Positions 16,517 to 26,752 of a stretch of DNA of 64,000 nt are shown piece by piece. The notes under the pieces are model-generated. The model was not told the DNA's origin and made no database searches. It saw only the letters and a list, made by a program, of their open reading frames with translations. Each line of letters begins with the position of its first letter. Position 1 is the first letter of the stretch. The position numbers and the translations under genes are program-made. The stretch covers positions 124,001-188,000 of the forward strand of contig QFQF01000001.1 of the NCBI GenBank assembly GCA_003248935.1, given 5' to 3'. The stretch is from Sphingobium sp. (GTDB taxonomy: Bacteria > Pseudomonadota > Alphaproteobacteria > Sphingomonadales > Sphingomonadaceae).

Positions 16517-17002
16517 TTAACGATAGGGTGCGTCGGCGGCAAGGTTCGCGGCAATCGCGCGCTCCCATTTGTCGCCGTTTTCAAGGAGCTTGCTCTTGTC
16601 GTAGATCAGCTCCTCGCGGGTTTCGGTCGCGAACTCGAAATTCGGTCCCTCGACGATCGCATCCACGGGGCAGGCCTCCTGGCAGAAGCCGCAGTAGATG
16701 CACTTCGTCATGTCGATATCATAGCGGGTCGTGCGGCGGCTGCCGTCGTCGCGCGGCTGCGCCTCGATCGTGATCGCCTGCGCCGGACAGATCGCCTCGC
16801 ACAGCTTGCATGCGATGCAGCGCTCTTCCCCGTTGGGGTAGCGGCGCAGGGCGTGCTCGCCCCGGAAACGCGGCGAGATCGGGTTCTTCTCGTACGGATA
16901 GTTGATCGTCGCCTTGGGCTTGAAGAAATACTTCAAGGTCAGCCAGTGCGCCTTCACGAACTCCCAGAGGGTGAAGGATTTGACGTAGTAGCCGAGGCTC
17001 AT
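16517..17002 (-). CDS. nuoI: NADH-quinone oxidoreductase subunit I (ferredoxin-like)
   Basis: NuoI carries iron-sulfur clusters N6a and N6b and passes electrons towards the quinone site. The 161-residue protein has two full 4Fe-4S motifs: CIACKLCEAICP and CIYCGFCQEACP. The N-terminal amphipathic stretch (SLGYYVKSFTLWEFVKAHW) matches the membrane-associated start of the family. It overlaps nuoH by 4 bases (ATGA) and is followed by a 31-base gap to nuoJ. Identification is firm. Confidence 0.97.
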   Translation of the reverse strand: MSLGYYVKSFTLWEFVKAHWLTLKYFFKPKATINYPYEKNPISPRFRGEHALRRYPNGEERCIACKLCEAICPAQAITIEAQPRDDGSRRTTRYDIDMTKCIYCGFCQEACPVDAIVEGPNFEFATETREELIYDKSKLLENGDKWERAIAANLAADAPYR

Positions 17003-18048
17003 TGTGCGCCTCCATAGCGCGTCAGCATGAGGAAGCCCGAGACCAGGAAGACCCAGAAGAGCGAGACCGGCAGGAATATCTTCCAGCCAAGCCGCATCAA
17101 CTGGTCATACCGGTACCGGGGCACCGTCGCCTTCACCCAGGAGAAGACGAAGAAGAAGAACAGTATCTTGGCGAACAGCCAGAGGATGCCCGGTACGCAA
17201 TAGAGCGGCGCCCAGTCGAACGGCGGCAGGTACCCGCCCCAGAACAGGATGGCGTTGAGCGCACACATCAGGATGACGTTCGCATATTCGCCGAGCCAAT
17301 AGAGCGCGAACGCCATCGACGAATATTCGGTCTGATAGCCCGCGACGAGCTCCGATTCCGCCTCGGTCAGGTCGAACGGCGCGCGGGCCGTCTCAGCCAT
17401 GGCCGAGATCAGGAACATGATCGCCATCGGGAACAGCAACGGGTTGAAGCCGTTGCCGTTGATGAAGCCGTAATAGCCCTTCTGGCTTTCGACGATCGCG
17501 GTCAGGTTGAAGCTGCCCGCCCACAGCACGACGCTGATCAGGATGAAACCGATCGAGACTTCATAGCTGATCATCTGCGCCGAAGCGCGGATCGCCGAAT
17601 AGAAGGGATATTTGGAGTTGGACGCCCAGCCCGCGAGCACGACGCCATAGACGCCGAGCGAGCTGATCGCGAGAATATAGAGCAGGCCGACGTTGATGTT
17701 GGCCAGCACCACGCCGGTCTGGAACGGCACCACCGCCCATGCCATCAGCGCCACCGTGAAGGTAATGATCGGGGCAATCAGGAACAGCGCCCGGTTGGCG
17801 GCCGACGGGATGATCGTTTCCTGCAGGAAGACCTTCAGGCCATCCGCGAACGACTGGAGCAGGCCGAACGGGCCGACGACGTTGGGGCCGCGCCGCAGCG
17901 CCATCGCCGCCCAGATCTTGCGGTCGGCATAGATGATCATCGCGACCGCCAGCATGACCGGCAGGGCGATCAGCAGGATGCCGATGATGGTCGAAAGGAA
18001 CCAGGCGCCTTCGAACGGCAGGCCGAGGTCTTGGAAAAAGGCGGTCAC
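16999..18048 (-). CDS. nuoH: NADH-quinone oxidoreductase subunit H
   Basis: NuoH forms the quinone-binding chamber of complex I in the inner membrane. The 349 residues make eight or nine spans. Markers are ADRKIWAAMALRRGPNVVGP (the first cytosolic loop), ETARAPFDLTEAESELVAGY (the acid-rich quinone-chamber loop) and YSSMAFALYWLGEYANV. Length is normal. It overlaps nuoG by 4 bases at its start and nuoI by 4 bases at its end, consistent with coupled translation. Identification is firm. Confidence 0.97.
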   Translation of the reverse strand: MTAFFQDLGLPFEGAWFLSTIIGILLIALPVMLAVAMIIYADRKIWAAMALRRGPNVVGPFGLLQSFADGLKVFLQETIIPSAANRALFLIAPIITFTVALMAWAVVPFQTGVVLANINVGLLYILAISSLGVYGVVLAGWASNSKYPFYSAIRASAQMISYEVSIGFILISVVLWAGSFNLTAIVESQKGYYGFINGNGFNPLLFPMAIMFLISAMAETARAPFDLTEAESELVAGYQTEYSSMAFALYWLGEYANVILMCALNAILFWGGYLPPFDWAPLYCVPGILWLFAKILFFFFVFSWVKATVPRYRYDQLMRLGWKIFLPVSLFWVFLVSGFLMLTRYGGAQ

Positions 18049-20057
18049 TCGGCGGCCTCCGCAAGCGTTTCACCATGGACCAGCTCGGCCGAGCACTGCT
18101 GCATCGTCGGGCTGGCGCGGCAAATGGCGTTGGTGAGGTAGAAGTCCTTGATCGGCGAGGCGAATTCGCCCTCCGCTCCGGTCGGCAGCGACGGCGGCGC
18201 CCAGGCGTAGGAGGCCAGCCCCTCGACACCCAGCGCCGGAACCGCCTTCGCCATTTCAGCGCGCAGCGCGTCGAAGCTGTCGAACGGCAGGGTCGCGCCC
18301 AGCACTTCGGACAGCGCCCGCAGGATCGACCAGTCCTCGCGCGCGTCGCCCGGTGCGAACACCGCCTTCTCGCCACGCTGGACCCGGCCCTCCAGGTTCA
18401 CATAGGTGCCGGCCTTCTCGGTATAGGCCGCGCCCGGCAGGATCACGTCCGCCGCATGGGCGCCCGCATCGCCATGATGACCGACATAGACGATGAAGCT
18501 CTTCGAGAAGGCAGCATAGTCCACCTCGTCAGCGCCGAGAGAGAAGATCAGCTTCGGCTTGGCGGCGACGATCGAGCGGATACCGCCATCGGTCGCGTAG
18601 CCAAGCATCAGCCCGCCCATCCGCGCGGCGGCGAAATGCAGCACGTTGTAGCCGTTCCAGCCGTCGCGCACGAGATTGAGCGTCTTGGCCAGTGCCAGCG
18701 TCGCGCCATGCGCTCCGTCCTTGGCCAGCGTGCCGCCGCCCACGATCATCGCGGGACGCTGCGCGTCCTTGAATGCGTCGAGCACAGCCTTGGGCAGCTT
18801 CGCCAGCAGGCCTGCGTCGTTACCCAGCCATTCGACCTTGTAGGTAAGGTCCAGCTCCGGACCGATGCCGAAGACCTTCGCGCCCTTCTTGATCGCTTTG
18901 CGGATGCGGGTGTTCACCAGCGGCGCTTCCCAACGCAGGTTGGTGTTGACCAGCAGGATCACGTCGGCCGTCTCTATGCCCGGCAGCGTCGTATTGAAAT
19001 TGACGGCGGCCAGGTTCGAGACGTCATAGGCGAGACCCGTCTGACGGCCCTCGAGCATCGTGCCGCCCAGCTTCTCGACCAGCAGCTTGCCCGCGAACAT
19101 AGTCTCGCAGTCGAGCAGGTCGCCAGCCAGTGCGGCGACCGAACCCTTCGCGCCCTTTGCTGCCTGTGCAACGGCGGCGAACGCCTCGCCCCAGCTTACC
19201 GGGACCAGCTTGCCGTCCTTGCGGACATAGGGCTTGTCGAGCCGCTTGCGGACGAGGCCGTCGACCGCGTGACGGGTCTTGTCCGACGCCCATTCCTCGT
19301 TCACGTCGTCGTTGACGCGCGGCAGCGAGCGCAACACCTGACGGCCACGGCTATCGAGGCGGATGTTGGTGCCGACCGCGTCCATCACGTCGATGGCGAG
19401 GGTCTTCTTCAGTTCCCAGGGACGCGCCTCGAACGCATAGGGCTTCGAGGTCAGCGCACCGACCGGGCAGAGGTCGACCACATTGCCGGACAGTTCGCTC
19501 TTCGCGGCCCGCTCCAGATAGGTCGTGATCTGCATGTTCTCGCCGCGATATATCGCGCCGATCTCCTCGACCCCGGCGACTTCCTCGGCGAAGCGCACGC
19601 AGCGCGTGCACTGAATGCAGCGGGTCATCACCGTCTTGACGATGGGGCCCATATACTTCTCGGTGACGGCGCGCTTGTTCTCCAGGAACCGGCTATTGCC
19701 CTTGCCGTACGCGACGGACTGGTCCTGAAGGTCGCACTCGCCGCCCTGATCACAGATCGGGCAATCGAGCGGGTGATTGATGAGCAGGAACTCCATCACC
19801 CCTTCCCGCGCCTTCTTGACCATCGGGCTGTCGGTGCGGATTTCCTGACCTTCGGCGGCCGGGAGCGCGCAGCTTGCCTGCGGCTTGGGCGGTCCGGGCT
19901 TCACCTCGACCAGACACATGCGGCAATTGCCCGCGATGCTCAGGCGCTCATGATAGCAGAAGCGCGGGATTTCCTTCCCGGCAAGCTCGCACGCCTGCAG
20001 GACGGTGGCGCCCGCGGGAACTTCCAGTTCTACGCCGTCTACAGTTAGCTTGGGCAT
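18045..20057 (-). CDS. nuoG: NADH-quinone oxidoreductase subunit G
   Basis: NuoG is the large peripheral-arm subunit holding clusters N1b, N4 and N5. The 670 residues start with a 2Fe-2S ferredoxin domain (CYHERLSIAGNCRMC), then the His-Cys segment CPICDQGGECDLQD, and CIQCTRCVRF for the 4Fe-4S site. The remaining about 450 residues form a molybdopterin-oxidoreductase-like domain without a visible molybdopterin-ligand motif, as usual for NuoG. The fourth cluster motif (N7), present in some bacteria, is not seen. It is one base after nuoF and overlaps nuoH by 4 bases. Confidence 0.96.
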   Translation of the reverse strand: MPKLTVDGVELEVPAGATVLQACELAGKEIPRFCYHERLSIAGNCRMCLVEVKPGPPKPQASCALPAAEGQEIRTDSPMVKKAREGVMEFLLINHPLDCPICDQGGECDLQDQSVAYGKGNSRFLENKRAVTEKYMGPIVKTVMTRCIQCTRCVRFAEEVAGVEEIGAIYRGENMQITTYLERAAKSELSGNVVDLCPVGALTSKPYAFEARPWELKKTLAIDVMDAVGTNIRLDSRGRQVLRSLPRVNDDVNEEWASDKTRHAVDGLVRKRLDKPYVRKDGKLVPVSWGEAFAAVAQAAKGAKGSVAALAGDLLDCETMFAGKLLVEKLGGTMLEGRQTGLAYDVSNLAAVNFNTTLPGIETADVILLVNTNLRWEAPLVNTRIRKAIKKGAKVFGIGPELDLTYKVEWLGNDAGLLAKLPKAVLDAFKDAQRPAMIVGGGTLAKDGAHGATLALAKTLNLVRDGWNGYNVLHFAAARMGGLMLGYATDGGIRSIVAAKPKLIFSLGADEVDYAAFSKSFIVYVGHHGDAGAHAADVILPGAAYTEKAGTYVNLEGRVQRGEKAVFAPGDAREDWSILRALSEVLGATLPFDSFDALRAEMAKAVPALGVEGLASYAWAPPSLPTGAEGEFASPIKDFYLTNAICRASPTMQQCSAELVHGETLAEAAE

Positions 20058-20058
20058 G

Positions 20059-21371
<1,313 letters not shown>

Positions 21372-21378
<7 letters not shown>

Positions 21379-22037
21379 TGCCCCCGGTAATCGTGGTTTT
21401 CGGAGACCATTTCCTTGAGGGAAGTCGGCCCGCCCTCCGGGCAGCTCGTCTGCCGCTCGATCTGCGGACCGATCTTGGGTGTCCCGCCGCTGGCCAGCGT
21501 CTCAAGCAGCGCCGACATGCTGTCGTAGGTCAGATCCTCGAAATTATCGTCGTTGATCTGGACCATCGGCGCGTTGGCGCAGGCGCCCAGGCACTCGACC
21601 TCGGTCAGCGTGAACAGGCCGTCGGGCGTCGTCGCGCCCTTGACGAGACCACGGTTCTTGCAGGCGGCCATCACATCGTCGGAACCGCGCAGCATGCAGG
21701 GCGTCGTACCGCACACCTGCACATGATAGCGGCCGACCGGCGCCAGATTGTACATCGTGTAGAAGGTCGCGACCTCGTACACGCGCATATAGGCCATGCC
21801 GAGCTGCGCGCCGATATATTCCATCACCGGCACGGGCAACCAGCCCTGGGTCTGCGTCTCCGCTCCGACCTGCCGCTGGGCAAGGTCGAGCAGCGGCATC
21901 ACCGCGGACTGCTGGCGACCGGCCGGATAGCGGGCGATGACCTTTTTCGCCTGCTCGGCATTTTCCGGCGTCCAGGCAAAATTGCCCCAGCGCGCACGGG
22001 TCTCGGCTTCGTCGGGAATGTGGGGTGCGTCGGCCAT
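21372..22037 (-). CDS. nuoE: NADH-quinone oxidoreductase subunit E (2Fe-2S)
   Basis: NuoE is a thioredoxin-like peripheral subunit with cluster N1a. The 221-residue protein has the ligands in the expected pattern: CGTTPC in one loop and CLGACANAP further on. The N-terminal helical domain (ARWGNFAWTPENAEQAKKVI) is typical. An upstream extension of the frame reads into nuoD; I chose the ATG at 22037, which shares one base with the nuoD stop (TGATG). The C-terminal 25 or so residues (after IGPQIERQTSCPEGGP) are longer than in E. coli but common in alphaproteobacteria. Confidence 0.95.
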
Positions 22038-23272
22038 CAGCGGTCGCATTCTCCAAAAACGATGTCCATCGCGCCCAGCACGGCGGTCACGTCGGCCAGC
22101 ATGTGGCCCTTCATCAGGAAATCCATTGCCTGAAGGTGCGAGAAGGCGGTCGGACGAATCTTGCAGCGATAGGGTTTGTTGGAGCCGTCGCTGACCAGAT
22201 AGACGCCGAATTCGCCCTTCGGGCTTTCCGTGGCGACATAAACTTCGCCTGCGGGAACGTGGAAACCCTCGGTATAGAGCTTGAAGTGGTGGATGAGCGC
22301 TTCCATCGATCGCTTCATCTCGCCGCGCTTGGGCGGCACCACCTTGCGGTCGAAGCTCGCAATCGGCCCTTCGGGCATTTCGTTCAGGCACTGCTTCATG
22401 ATCCGCGCGGACTGGCGGACCTCCTCCACACGCACCATGAACCGGTCATAGCAGTCATAGTTGGTGCCGACCGGAACGTCGAATTCCATGCGATCGTACA
22501 CGTCATAAGGCTGCGACTTGCGGATATCCCAGGGAATGCCGGAACCGCGGATCATCGGGCCCGAGAAGCCCCACCTCAACGCGTCTTCCTTCGACACCAC
22601 GGCGATATCGACGTTGCGCTGCTTGAAGATGCGGTTGTCGGCCACCAGGCTGATCGCATCCTCGAACAGACGCGGCAGGCGCGTGTCGAGCCAGTCGGCG
22701 ATGTCCGTCAACAGCTTCAGCGGCACGTCCTGATGCACGCCGCCCGGCCGGAAATAGGCCGAATGCATGCGGGCGCCGGATGCACGCTCGAAGAAATTCA
22801 GGCAATCCTCACGGACTTCGAACAGCCACAGGTTCGGCGTCATCGCGCCGACGTCCATCACATGCGACCCCAGGTTCAGCATGTGATTGCAGATGCGGGT
22901 CAGTTCCGCGAAGAACACGCGCAGATATTGCGCGCGCAGCGGAACCTCCAGGTTCAGCAGCTTCTCGACAGCCAGCACATAGCTGTGCTCCATGCCGAGC
23001 GGCGAGCAATAATCGAGCCGGTCGAAATAGGGCAGCGCCTGAAGATAGGTCTTGTATTCGATCAGCTTCTCGGTGCCGCGATGCAGCAGGCCGACATGCG
23101 GGTCGCAGCGCTCGACGATCTCACCGTCCAGTTCCATGACCAGACGCAGCACGCCGTGCGCCGCCGGATGTTGAGGCCCGAAGTTGATCGTGTAGTTCTG
23201 GATATCCGTATCGCCGGGCGTCGGATCATCCGCGTTGATCTCGTGCCGGAGCTTTTCGAGATAATCTGCCAT
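22037..23272 (-). CDS. nuoD: NADH-quinone oxidoreductase subunit D
   Basis: NuoD is the 49-kDa-type subunit that, with NuoB, forms the quinone-reduction site. The 411 residues begin with NYTINFGPQHPAAHGVLR, the family signature with the quinone-site His. RGTEKLIEYKTYLQALPYFDRLDY and the C-terminal MDIVFGECDR (in place of the ancestral NiFe-ligand Cys) are as expected. NuoD is separate from NuoC here, unlike in E. coli. It shares single bases with nuoC upstream and nuoE downstream. Confidence 0.97.
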   Translation of the reverse strand: MADYLEKLRHEINADDPTPGDTDIQNYTINFGPQHPAAHGVLRLVMELDGEIVERCDPHVGLLHRGTEKLIEYKTYLQALPYFDRLDYCSPLGMEHSYVLAVEKLLNLEVPLRAQYLRVFFAELTRICNHMLNLGSHVMDVGAMTPNLWLFEVREDCLNFFERASGARMHSAYFRPGGVHQDVPLKLLTDIADWLDTRLPRLFEDAISLVADNRIFKQRNVDIAVVSKEDALRWGFSGPMIRGSGIPWDIRKSQPYDVYDRMEFDVPVGTNYDCYDRFMVRVEEVRQSARIMKQCLNEMPEGPIASFDRKVVPPKRGEMKRSMEALIHHFKLYTEGFHVPAGEVYVATESPKGEFGVYLVSDGSNKPYRCKIRPTAFSHLQAMDFLMKGHMLADVTAVLGAMDIVFGECDR

Positions 23273-24147
23273 CAGGCTTCACCCTTGGGGGTCTTGGGGG
23301 CGGCGGGCTTGCGCACACGCTTCGGCTTCGCCTCGGCGGAAGCGCCCTCCGCCTTGGTCACGGCCGCAGCCTTTGTCGCACGCGGCTTCTTCGCGGGCGA
23401 CGGCTTGGCCGCCTGCGCGTTCGCCGGCTCGCCGGCGCCGGTATCTTCCTTCTTCTCCGTCACCTTGGGCGTTTCCGCCTTCGCGGCAGGCGCCGGGGGC
23501 GGAGGTGGCGGCGGAGCAGCGGGCGGAGGCGGCGGAACGGCCGCCTTCTCGTCGCCCGGCAGCACATATTGCGCGCCTTCCCATGGGCTCATGAAGTCGA
23601 AGCTGCGGAAATCCTGCGCCAGACGGACGGGCTCATAGACGACGCGCTTGTCCTCTTCGGAATAGCGCAACTCGACATAGCCGGTCAGCGGGAAGTCCTT
23701 GCGCTGCGGATGCCCCTTGAACCCGTAGTCGGTCAGGATGCGGCGCAGGTCCGAGTTGCCGGAGAAGATGACCCCGTACATGTCGAACACTTCACGCTCC
23801 AGCCAGCCGGCGACCGGCCAGATGTCAGTGACGGAAGGAACCGGCGTATCCTCGTCCGCCGTCACCTTCACGCGAATGCGGTGGTTCCGGGTGACGCTCA
23901 GCAGGTGATAGCACACCTCGAACCGCTCGGCGCGATCCGGATAGTCGACGCCGGCGATCTCCATGAGCTGCTGATACTGCGCCTTGTCGCGCAGCGCGAT
24001 CATCACCTCGACAAGGGCGTCGCGCGCAACAGTGAAGCTCAGTTCGTCGGCATGGTCGACGGTCTCGACCAGCGACGTGCCCAGAATGCCCGCGATTTCC
24101 CCGGCGATGCCGTCGATGACCGCAATTTTCGGTGCAGGATGCCCCAT
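23272..24147 (-). CDS. nuoC: NADH-quinone oxidoreductase subunit C with long Pro/Lys/Ala-rich tail
   Basis: NuoC is the 30-kDa-type peripheral subunit of complex I. Residues 1-198 match the family, with YQQLMEIAGVDYPDRAERFEVCYHLLS in the core and EREVFDMYGVIFSGNSDLRRILTDYGFKGHPQRKDFPL as the conserved end block (described in two parts, both clear). After residue 198 comes a tail of about 93 residues: first a proline-rich segment (two runs of five to seven Pro), then Lys/Ala/Pro-rich sequence such as KKPRATKAAAVTKAEG. The tail is predicted disordered and strongly basic, like a histone-H1 tail. The family usually ends soon after the core. The gene starts 15 bases after nuoB and shares one base with nuoD. 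Confidence 0.95.
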   Translation of the reverse strand: MGHPAPKIAVIDGIAGEIAGILGTSLVETVDHADELSFTVARDALVEVMIALRDKAQYQQLMEIAGVDYPDRAERFEVCYHLLSVTRNHRIRVKVTADEDTPVPSVTDIWPVAGWLEREVFDMYGVIFSGNSDLRRILTDYGFKGHPQRKDFPLTGYVELRYSEEDKRVVYEPVRLAQDFRSFDFMSPWEGAQYVLPGDEKAAVPPPPPAAPPPPPPPAPAAKAETPKVTEKKEDTGAGEPANAQAAKPSPAKKPRATKAAAVTKAEGASAEAKPKRVRKPAAPKTPKGEA

Positions 24148-24162
24148 GTCAGTACGAGCCCC

Positions 24163-24729
24163 TCACCGTTCGATCGTGCCGATGCGGCGGATCTTCCGCT
24201 GCAGTTGCATGACGCCATAGAGCAGCGCCTCGGCGGTCGGCGGGCACCCCGGGACGTAAATGTCCACGGGCACGATCCGGTCGCAGCCACGCACAACGCT
24301 GTAGCTGTAGTGATAATAGCCGCCACCATTGGCGCAGGAGCCCATGGAGATGACATATTTCGGCTCCGACATCTGGTCGTAGACCTTGCGGAGGGCCGGA
24401 GCCATCTTGTTGCACAGCGTGCCCGCGACGATCATCACGTCCGACTGACGCGGGGATGCGCGCGGCGCTGCACCGAAACGCTCCATGTCATAGCGCGGCA
24501 TGTTGACGTGGATCATCTCGACCGCGCAGCAGGCAAGGCCGAATGTCATCCACCAGAGCGAGCCGGTACGGGCCCACTGGAACAGTTCCTCGGTCGACGT
24601 GACAAGGAAGCCCTTGTCCGACACCTCGGCATTCACCGCGTTGAAGAAATCCGCGTCGGGCTGCGTGCCCGCCGGCGGCGCGCCATAGGGATTGATCAGA
24701 GTCCCGGGCCGCTCAAGTTCTACTCCCAA
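24163..24729 (-). CDS. nuoB: NADH-quinone oxidoreductase subunit B
   Basis: NuoB holds cluster N2, the last one before quinone. The 188-residue protein has TFGLACCAVEMIH (two adjacent cluster Cys), then GSCANGGGYYHYSYSVVRGCD and VYVPGCPP-type sequence with the other two Cys (DIYVPGCPPTAEALLYG). No ATG or GTG fits; the family N-terminus (GVELERPGTLINPYG) follows a TTG at 24729-24727, which I take as the start. This overlaps the nuoA stop by 10 bases, again pointing to coupled translation. The start is inferred; the identity is firm. Confidence 0.95.
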   Translation of the reverse strand: MGVELERPGTLINPYGAPPAGTQPDADFFNAVNAEVSDKGFLVTSTEELFQWARTGSLWWMTFGLACCAVEMIHVNMPRYDMERFGAAPRASPRQSDVMIVAGTLCNKMAPALRKVYDQMSEPKYVISMGSCANGGGYYHYSYSVVRGCDRIVPVDIYVPGCPPTAEALLYGVMQLQRKIRRIGTIER

Positions 24730-25094
24730 TCGAGCGCTCCCTTCTTCCACGCATAGACGAGGCCGAGCACCAGCTCGAAAATGAACACCATCATCGTTGC
24801 CCAGCCGGTCCAGCCGATGCTGTCGAGGCTCACCGCCCAGGGAAACAGGAAGGCCGCCTCCAGGTCGAAGATGATGAACAGGATGGCGACGAGATAGAAG
24901 CGCACGTCGAACTGGCTGCGCGGTTCCTCGAACGCGGGGAACCCGCATTCATACTCGGAAAGCTTGGCAGCATCGGGCTTGTGCGCCCCTGTGAGCCGAC
25001 CCACTGCCATCGGCAGGAAGACGAACGCGCTGGACAGCGCGAGCGCAACTGCAAGGAACAGCAGGATCGGGAGATATTGGGCGAGATCGACCAA
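24720..25094 (-). CDS. nuoA: NADH-quinone oxidoreductase subunit A
   Basis: NuoA is a three-span membrane subunit of complex I at the interface with the quinone chamber. The 124 residues contain span 1 (LPILLFLAVALALSSAFVFL), the conserved loop SEYECGFPAFEEPRSQFDVRFYLVAI with the surface Cys, and the Glu-bearing span FIIFDLEAAFLFPWA. It is the first gene of the 14-gene complex I operon. About 230 bases of non-coding DNA lie upstream, with a Fur-box-like palindrome. It overlaps nuoB by 10 bases. Confidence 0.96.
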   Translation of the reverse strand: MVDLAQYLPILLFLAVALALSSAFVFLPMAVGRLTGAHKPDAAKLSEYECGFPAFEEPRSQFDVRFYLVAILFIIFDLEAAFLFPWAVSLDSIGWTGWATMMVFIFELVLGLVYAWKKGALDWE

Positions 25095-25172
25095 TGGAAT
25101 CCTCTTTGGGGATGTGGCGTCCTGAGGGGGGCTTTAGGACTGCTGCACGTGCGAAGCAAGGCCCGGGAGGTA

Positions 25173-25187
25173 TGAGAATGATTCGCA
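25173..25187 (-). promoter_or_regulatory. Fur-box-like 7-1-7 palindrome upstream of the nuo operon
   Basis: On the plus strand the bases read TGAGAATGATTCGCA. Compared with the Fur core TGATAATnATTATCA, 11 of 14 defined positions match, and the two 7-base arms match each other at 6 of 7. The site is centred about 86 bases upstream of the nuoA ATG, in the only non-coding stretch before the operon. Complex I is rich in iron-sulfur clusters, so iron control would make sense. I could not place a convincing -35/-10 pair, so whether it would repress or activate is open. Confidence 0.45.
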
Positions 25188-25323
25188 AGAAGGTGAGATT
25201 TCCGTGGGTTTCCGGATTGTAAGGACGCAATGCGGCCTCCCCGCCCCCTTGCAGGGCGCGGGACGCGAAAACGGTTTCGGAAAATGCGTTTGCCGAGCCC
25301 TCGTGGAGGCCGCAGCGAAAAAC

Positions 25324-26136
25324 TCAGCGCAGCGCGTTCGCGACCAGCTTGTGCAGGCGGGAATGGATGGCGTCATTGCCAGCGATCACCTCACGGCGTT
25401 CGATCGGCTGATCCCCGCCACGAAAATCGCTGACGAAGCCACCCGCCTCGCGAACGAGCAGCATGCCCGCCGCCACGTCCCAGGGCTGAAGCCCGCTTTC
25501 CCAGAAACCTTCGTATCGCCCGGCCGCCACGTGGGCGAGATCGAGCGCCGCGCTGCCGAACCGCCGGATGCCGGCCACGGACGGCGCGACGGCCCCGAAT
25601 ATGCGCGCCCACTGGTTCATGTCGCCATGGCCAAGGAACGGAATACCGGTGGCGATCAGGGCATCTGCCAGGTCGCGGCGGGCCGACACGCGCAGCCGCT
25701 GATCATGGCGCCACGCGCCCCGGCTCTTCTCCGCCCAATAGCTCTCATCGGTGACGGGCTGATAGACGAGACCGGTCGTGACCTCCCGCTTGCCGCCATA
25801 AAGCGGCTCTTCCACAGCGATCGAGATCGCGAAATGCGGGATGCCGTGCAGGAAGTTGGTGGTGCCGTCGAGCGGGTCGATGATCCAGCGGGGCTTGGTG
25901 GGATCGCCGGGAATCTCCCCGCCCTCCTCCAGCAGGAAGCCCCAGTCGGGCCGTGCCTTCTGCAGTTCCTCGACCAGTGTCTTTTCGGCCTGCTTGTCCG
26001 CCTTGGACACGAAATCGGCCGGCCCCTTGCGGGACACCTGCAAATGCTCGACTTCGCCGAAATCGCGGCGAAGACGCTGACCGGCCTTGCGGACGGCGCG
26101 CTCCATGACGGTGAGGAGACCTGAGTGCGATACCAT
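25324..26136 (-). CDS. suhB: Inositol monophosphatase family protein
   Basis: The enzyme hydrolyses inositol-1-phosphate or related sugar phosphates with magnesium. This 270-residue protein has all family motifs: EEGGEIPGD (metal Glu), WIIDPLDGTTNFLHGIPHF (metal Asp pair) and WDVAAGMLLVREAGG near the C-terminus. The start was set at ATG 26136 (MVSHSGLLTVMERAVRKAG), where the fold begins; an ATG 14 codons further up lies in a hairpin-forming leader. It follows efp by 49 bases, and a 10-bp stem hairpin lies between them. In other bacteria SuhB also serves in rRNA antitermination; nothing in the sequence settles which role applies here. Confidence 0.93.
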   Translation of the reverse strand: MVSHSGLLTVMERAVRKAGQRLRRDFGEVEHLQVSRKGPADFVSKADKQAEKTLVEELQKARPDWGFLLEEGGEIPGDPTKPRWIIDPLDGTTNFLHGIPHFAISIAVEEPLYGGKREVTTGLVYQPVTDESYWAEKSRGAWRHDQRLRVSARRDLADALIATGIPFLGHGDMNQWARIFGAVAPSVAGIRRFGSAALDLAHVAAGRYEGFWESGLQPWDVAAGMLLVREAGGFVSDFRGGDQPIERREVIAGNDAIHSRLHKLVANALR

Positions 26137-26152
26137 TTTTCTATGTCTTCCC

Positions 26153-26174
26153 TCCCTCCCTGAACAGGGAGGGA
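26153..26174 (-). terminator. GC-rich hairpin between efp and suhB
   Basis: A perfect 10-bp inverted repeat with a 2-base centre. On the minus strand it begins TCCCTCCCTG and ends CAGGGAGGGA. It lies 11 bases after the efp stop and 16 bases before the suhB start. No run of T follows on the minus strand. It could partly terminate efp transcripts, protect the efp 3' end, or limit suhB expression. Confidence 0.5.
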
Positions 26175-26185
26175 TCAATCAGTTG

Positions 26186-26752
26186 TCAGTCCGCGCGCTT
26201 CACATATTCGCGTTCGTAGACGTCGACGATGATGCGGGTGCCGGTCGTGATGTGCGGCGGCACCATGACGCGCACGCCGTTGTCGAGGATCGCGGGCTTG
26301 TAGCTGGCGGAAGCGGTCTGCCCCTTCACGACGGCATCGGCCTCGACCACGGTCGCCTCGACCGTCTCAGGCAACTGCACGGAGATCGGACGCTCCTCGT
26401 ACATTTCCAGCATGACCATCATTCCATCCTGCAGGAAAGCGGCCGCTTCGCCGATCAGATCCTGCGGCAGGTTGATCTGGTCATAGGTCTCCGTGTCCAT
26501 GAAGACGAGCATGTCGCCCTCCGGATAAAGATACTGAAAATCCTTGGTGTCGAGGCGGATACGCTCAACGGTCTCGGCGGACCGGAATCGCACGTTGTTC
26601 TTGCGGCCGTCCACCAGATTCTTCAGCTCGACCTGCATATACGCGCCGCCCTTGCCGGGCTGGGTGTGCTGGATCTTGACGGCGCGCCACAGGCCACCTT
26701 CATATTCGATATTATTACCGGGACGGATTTCGACGCCGCTGATCTTCGCCAT
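26186..26752 (-). CDS. efp: Elongation factor P
   Basis: EF-P binds the ribosome between P and E sites and relieves stalling at polyproline stretches. The 188-residue protein begins MAKISGVEIRPGNNIEYEGG and has the tip loop QPGKGGAYMQ with Lys34, the residue that is beta-lysylated in organisms with EpmA/EpmB. No modification enzyme gene is next to it in this window. The C-terminal OB domain (VMVPPHITTGTRIIVDVYERE) is complete. The proline-rich tail of NuoC and the BcsC linker in this window are plausible clients, which is inference. It lies 95 bases after thiE. Confidence 0.97.
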   Translation of the reverse strand: MAKISGVEIRPGNNIEYEGGLWRAVKIQHTQPGKGGAYMQVELKNLVDGRKNNVRFRSAETVERIRLDTKDFQYLYPEGDMLVFMDTETYDQINLPQDLIGEAAAFLQDGMMVMLEMYEERPISVQLPETVEATVVEADAVVKGQTASASYKPAILDNGVRVMVPPHITTGTRIIVDVYEREYVKRAD

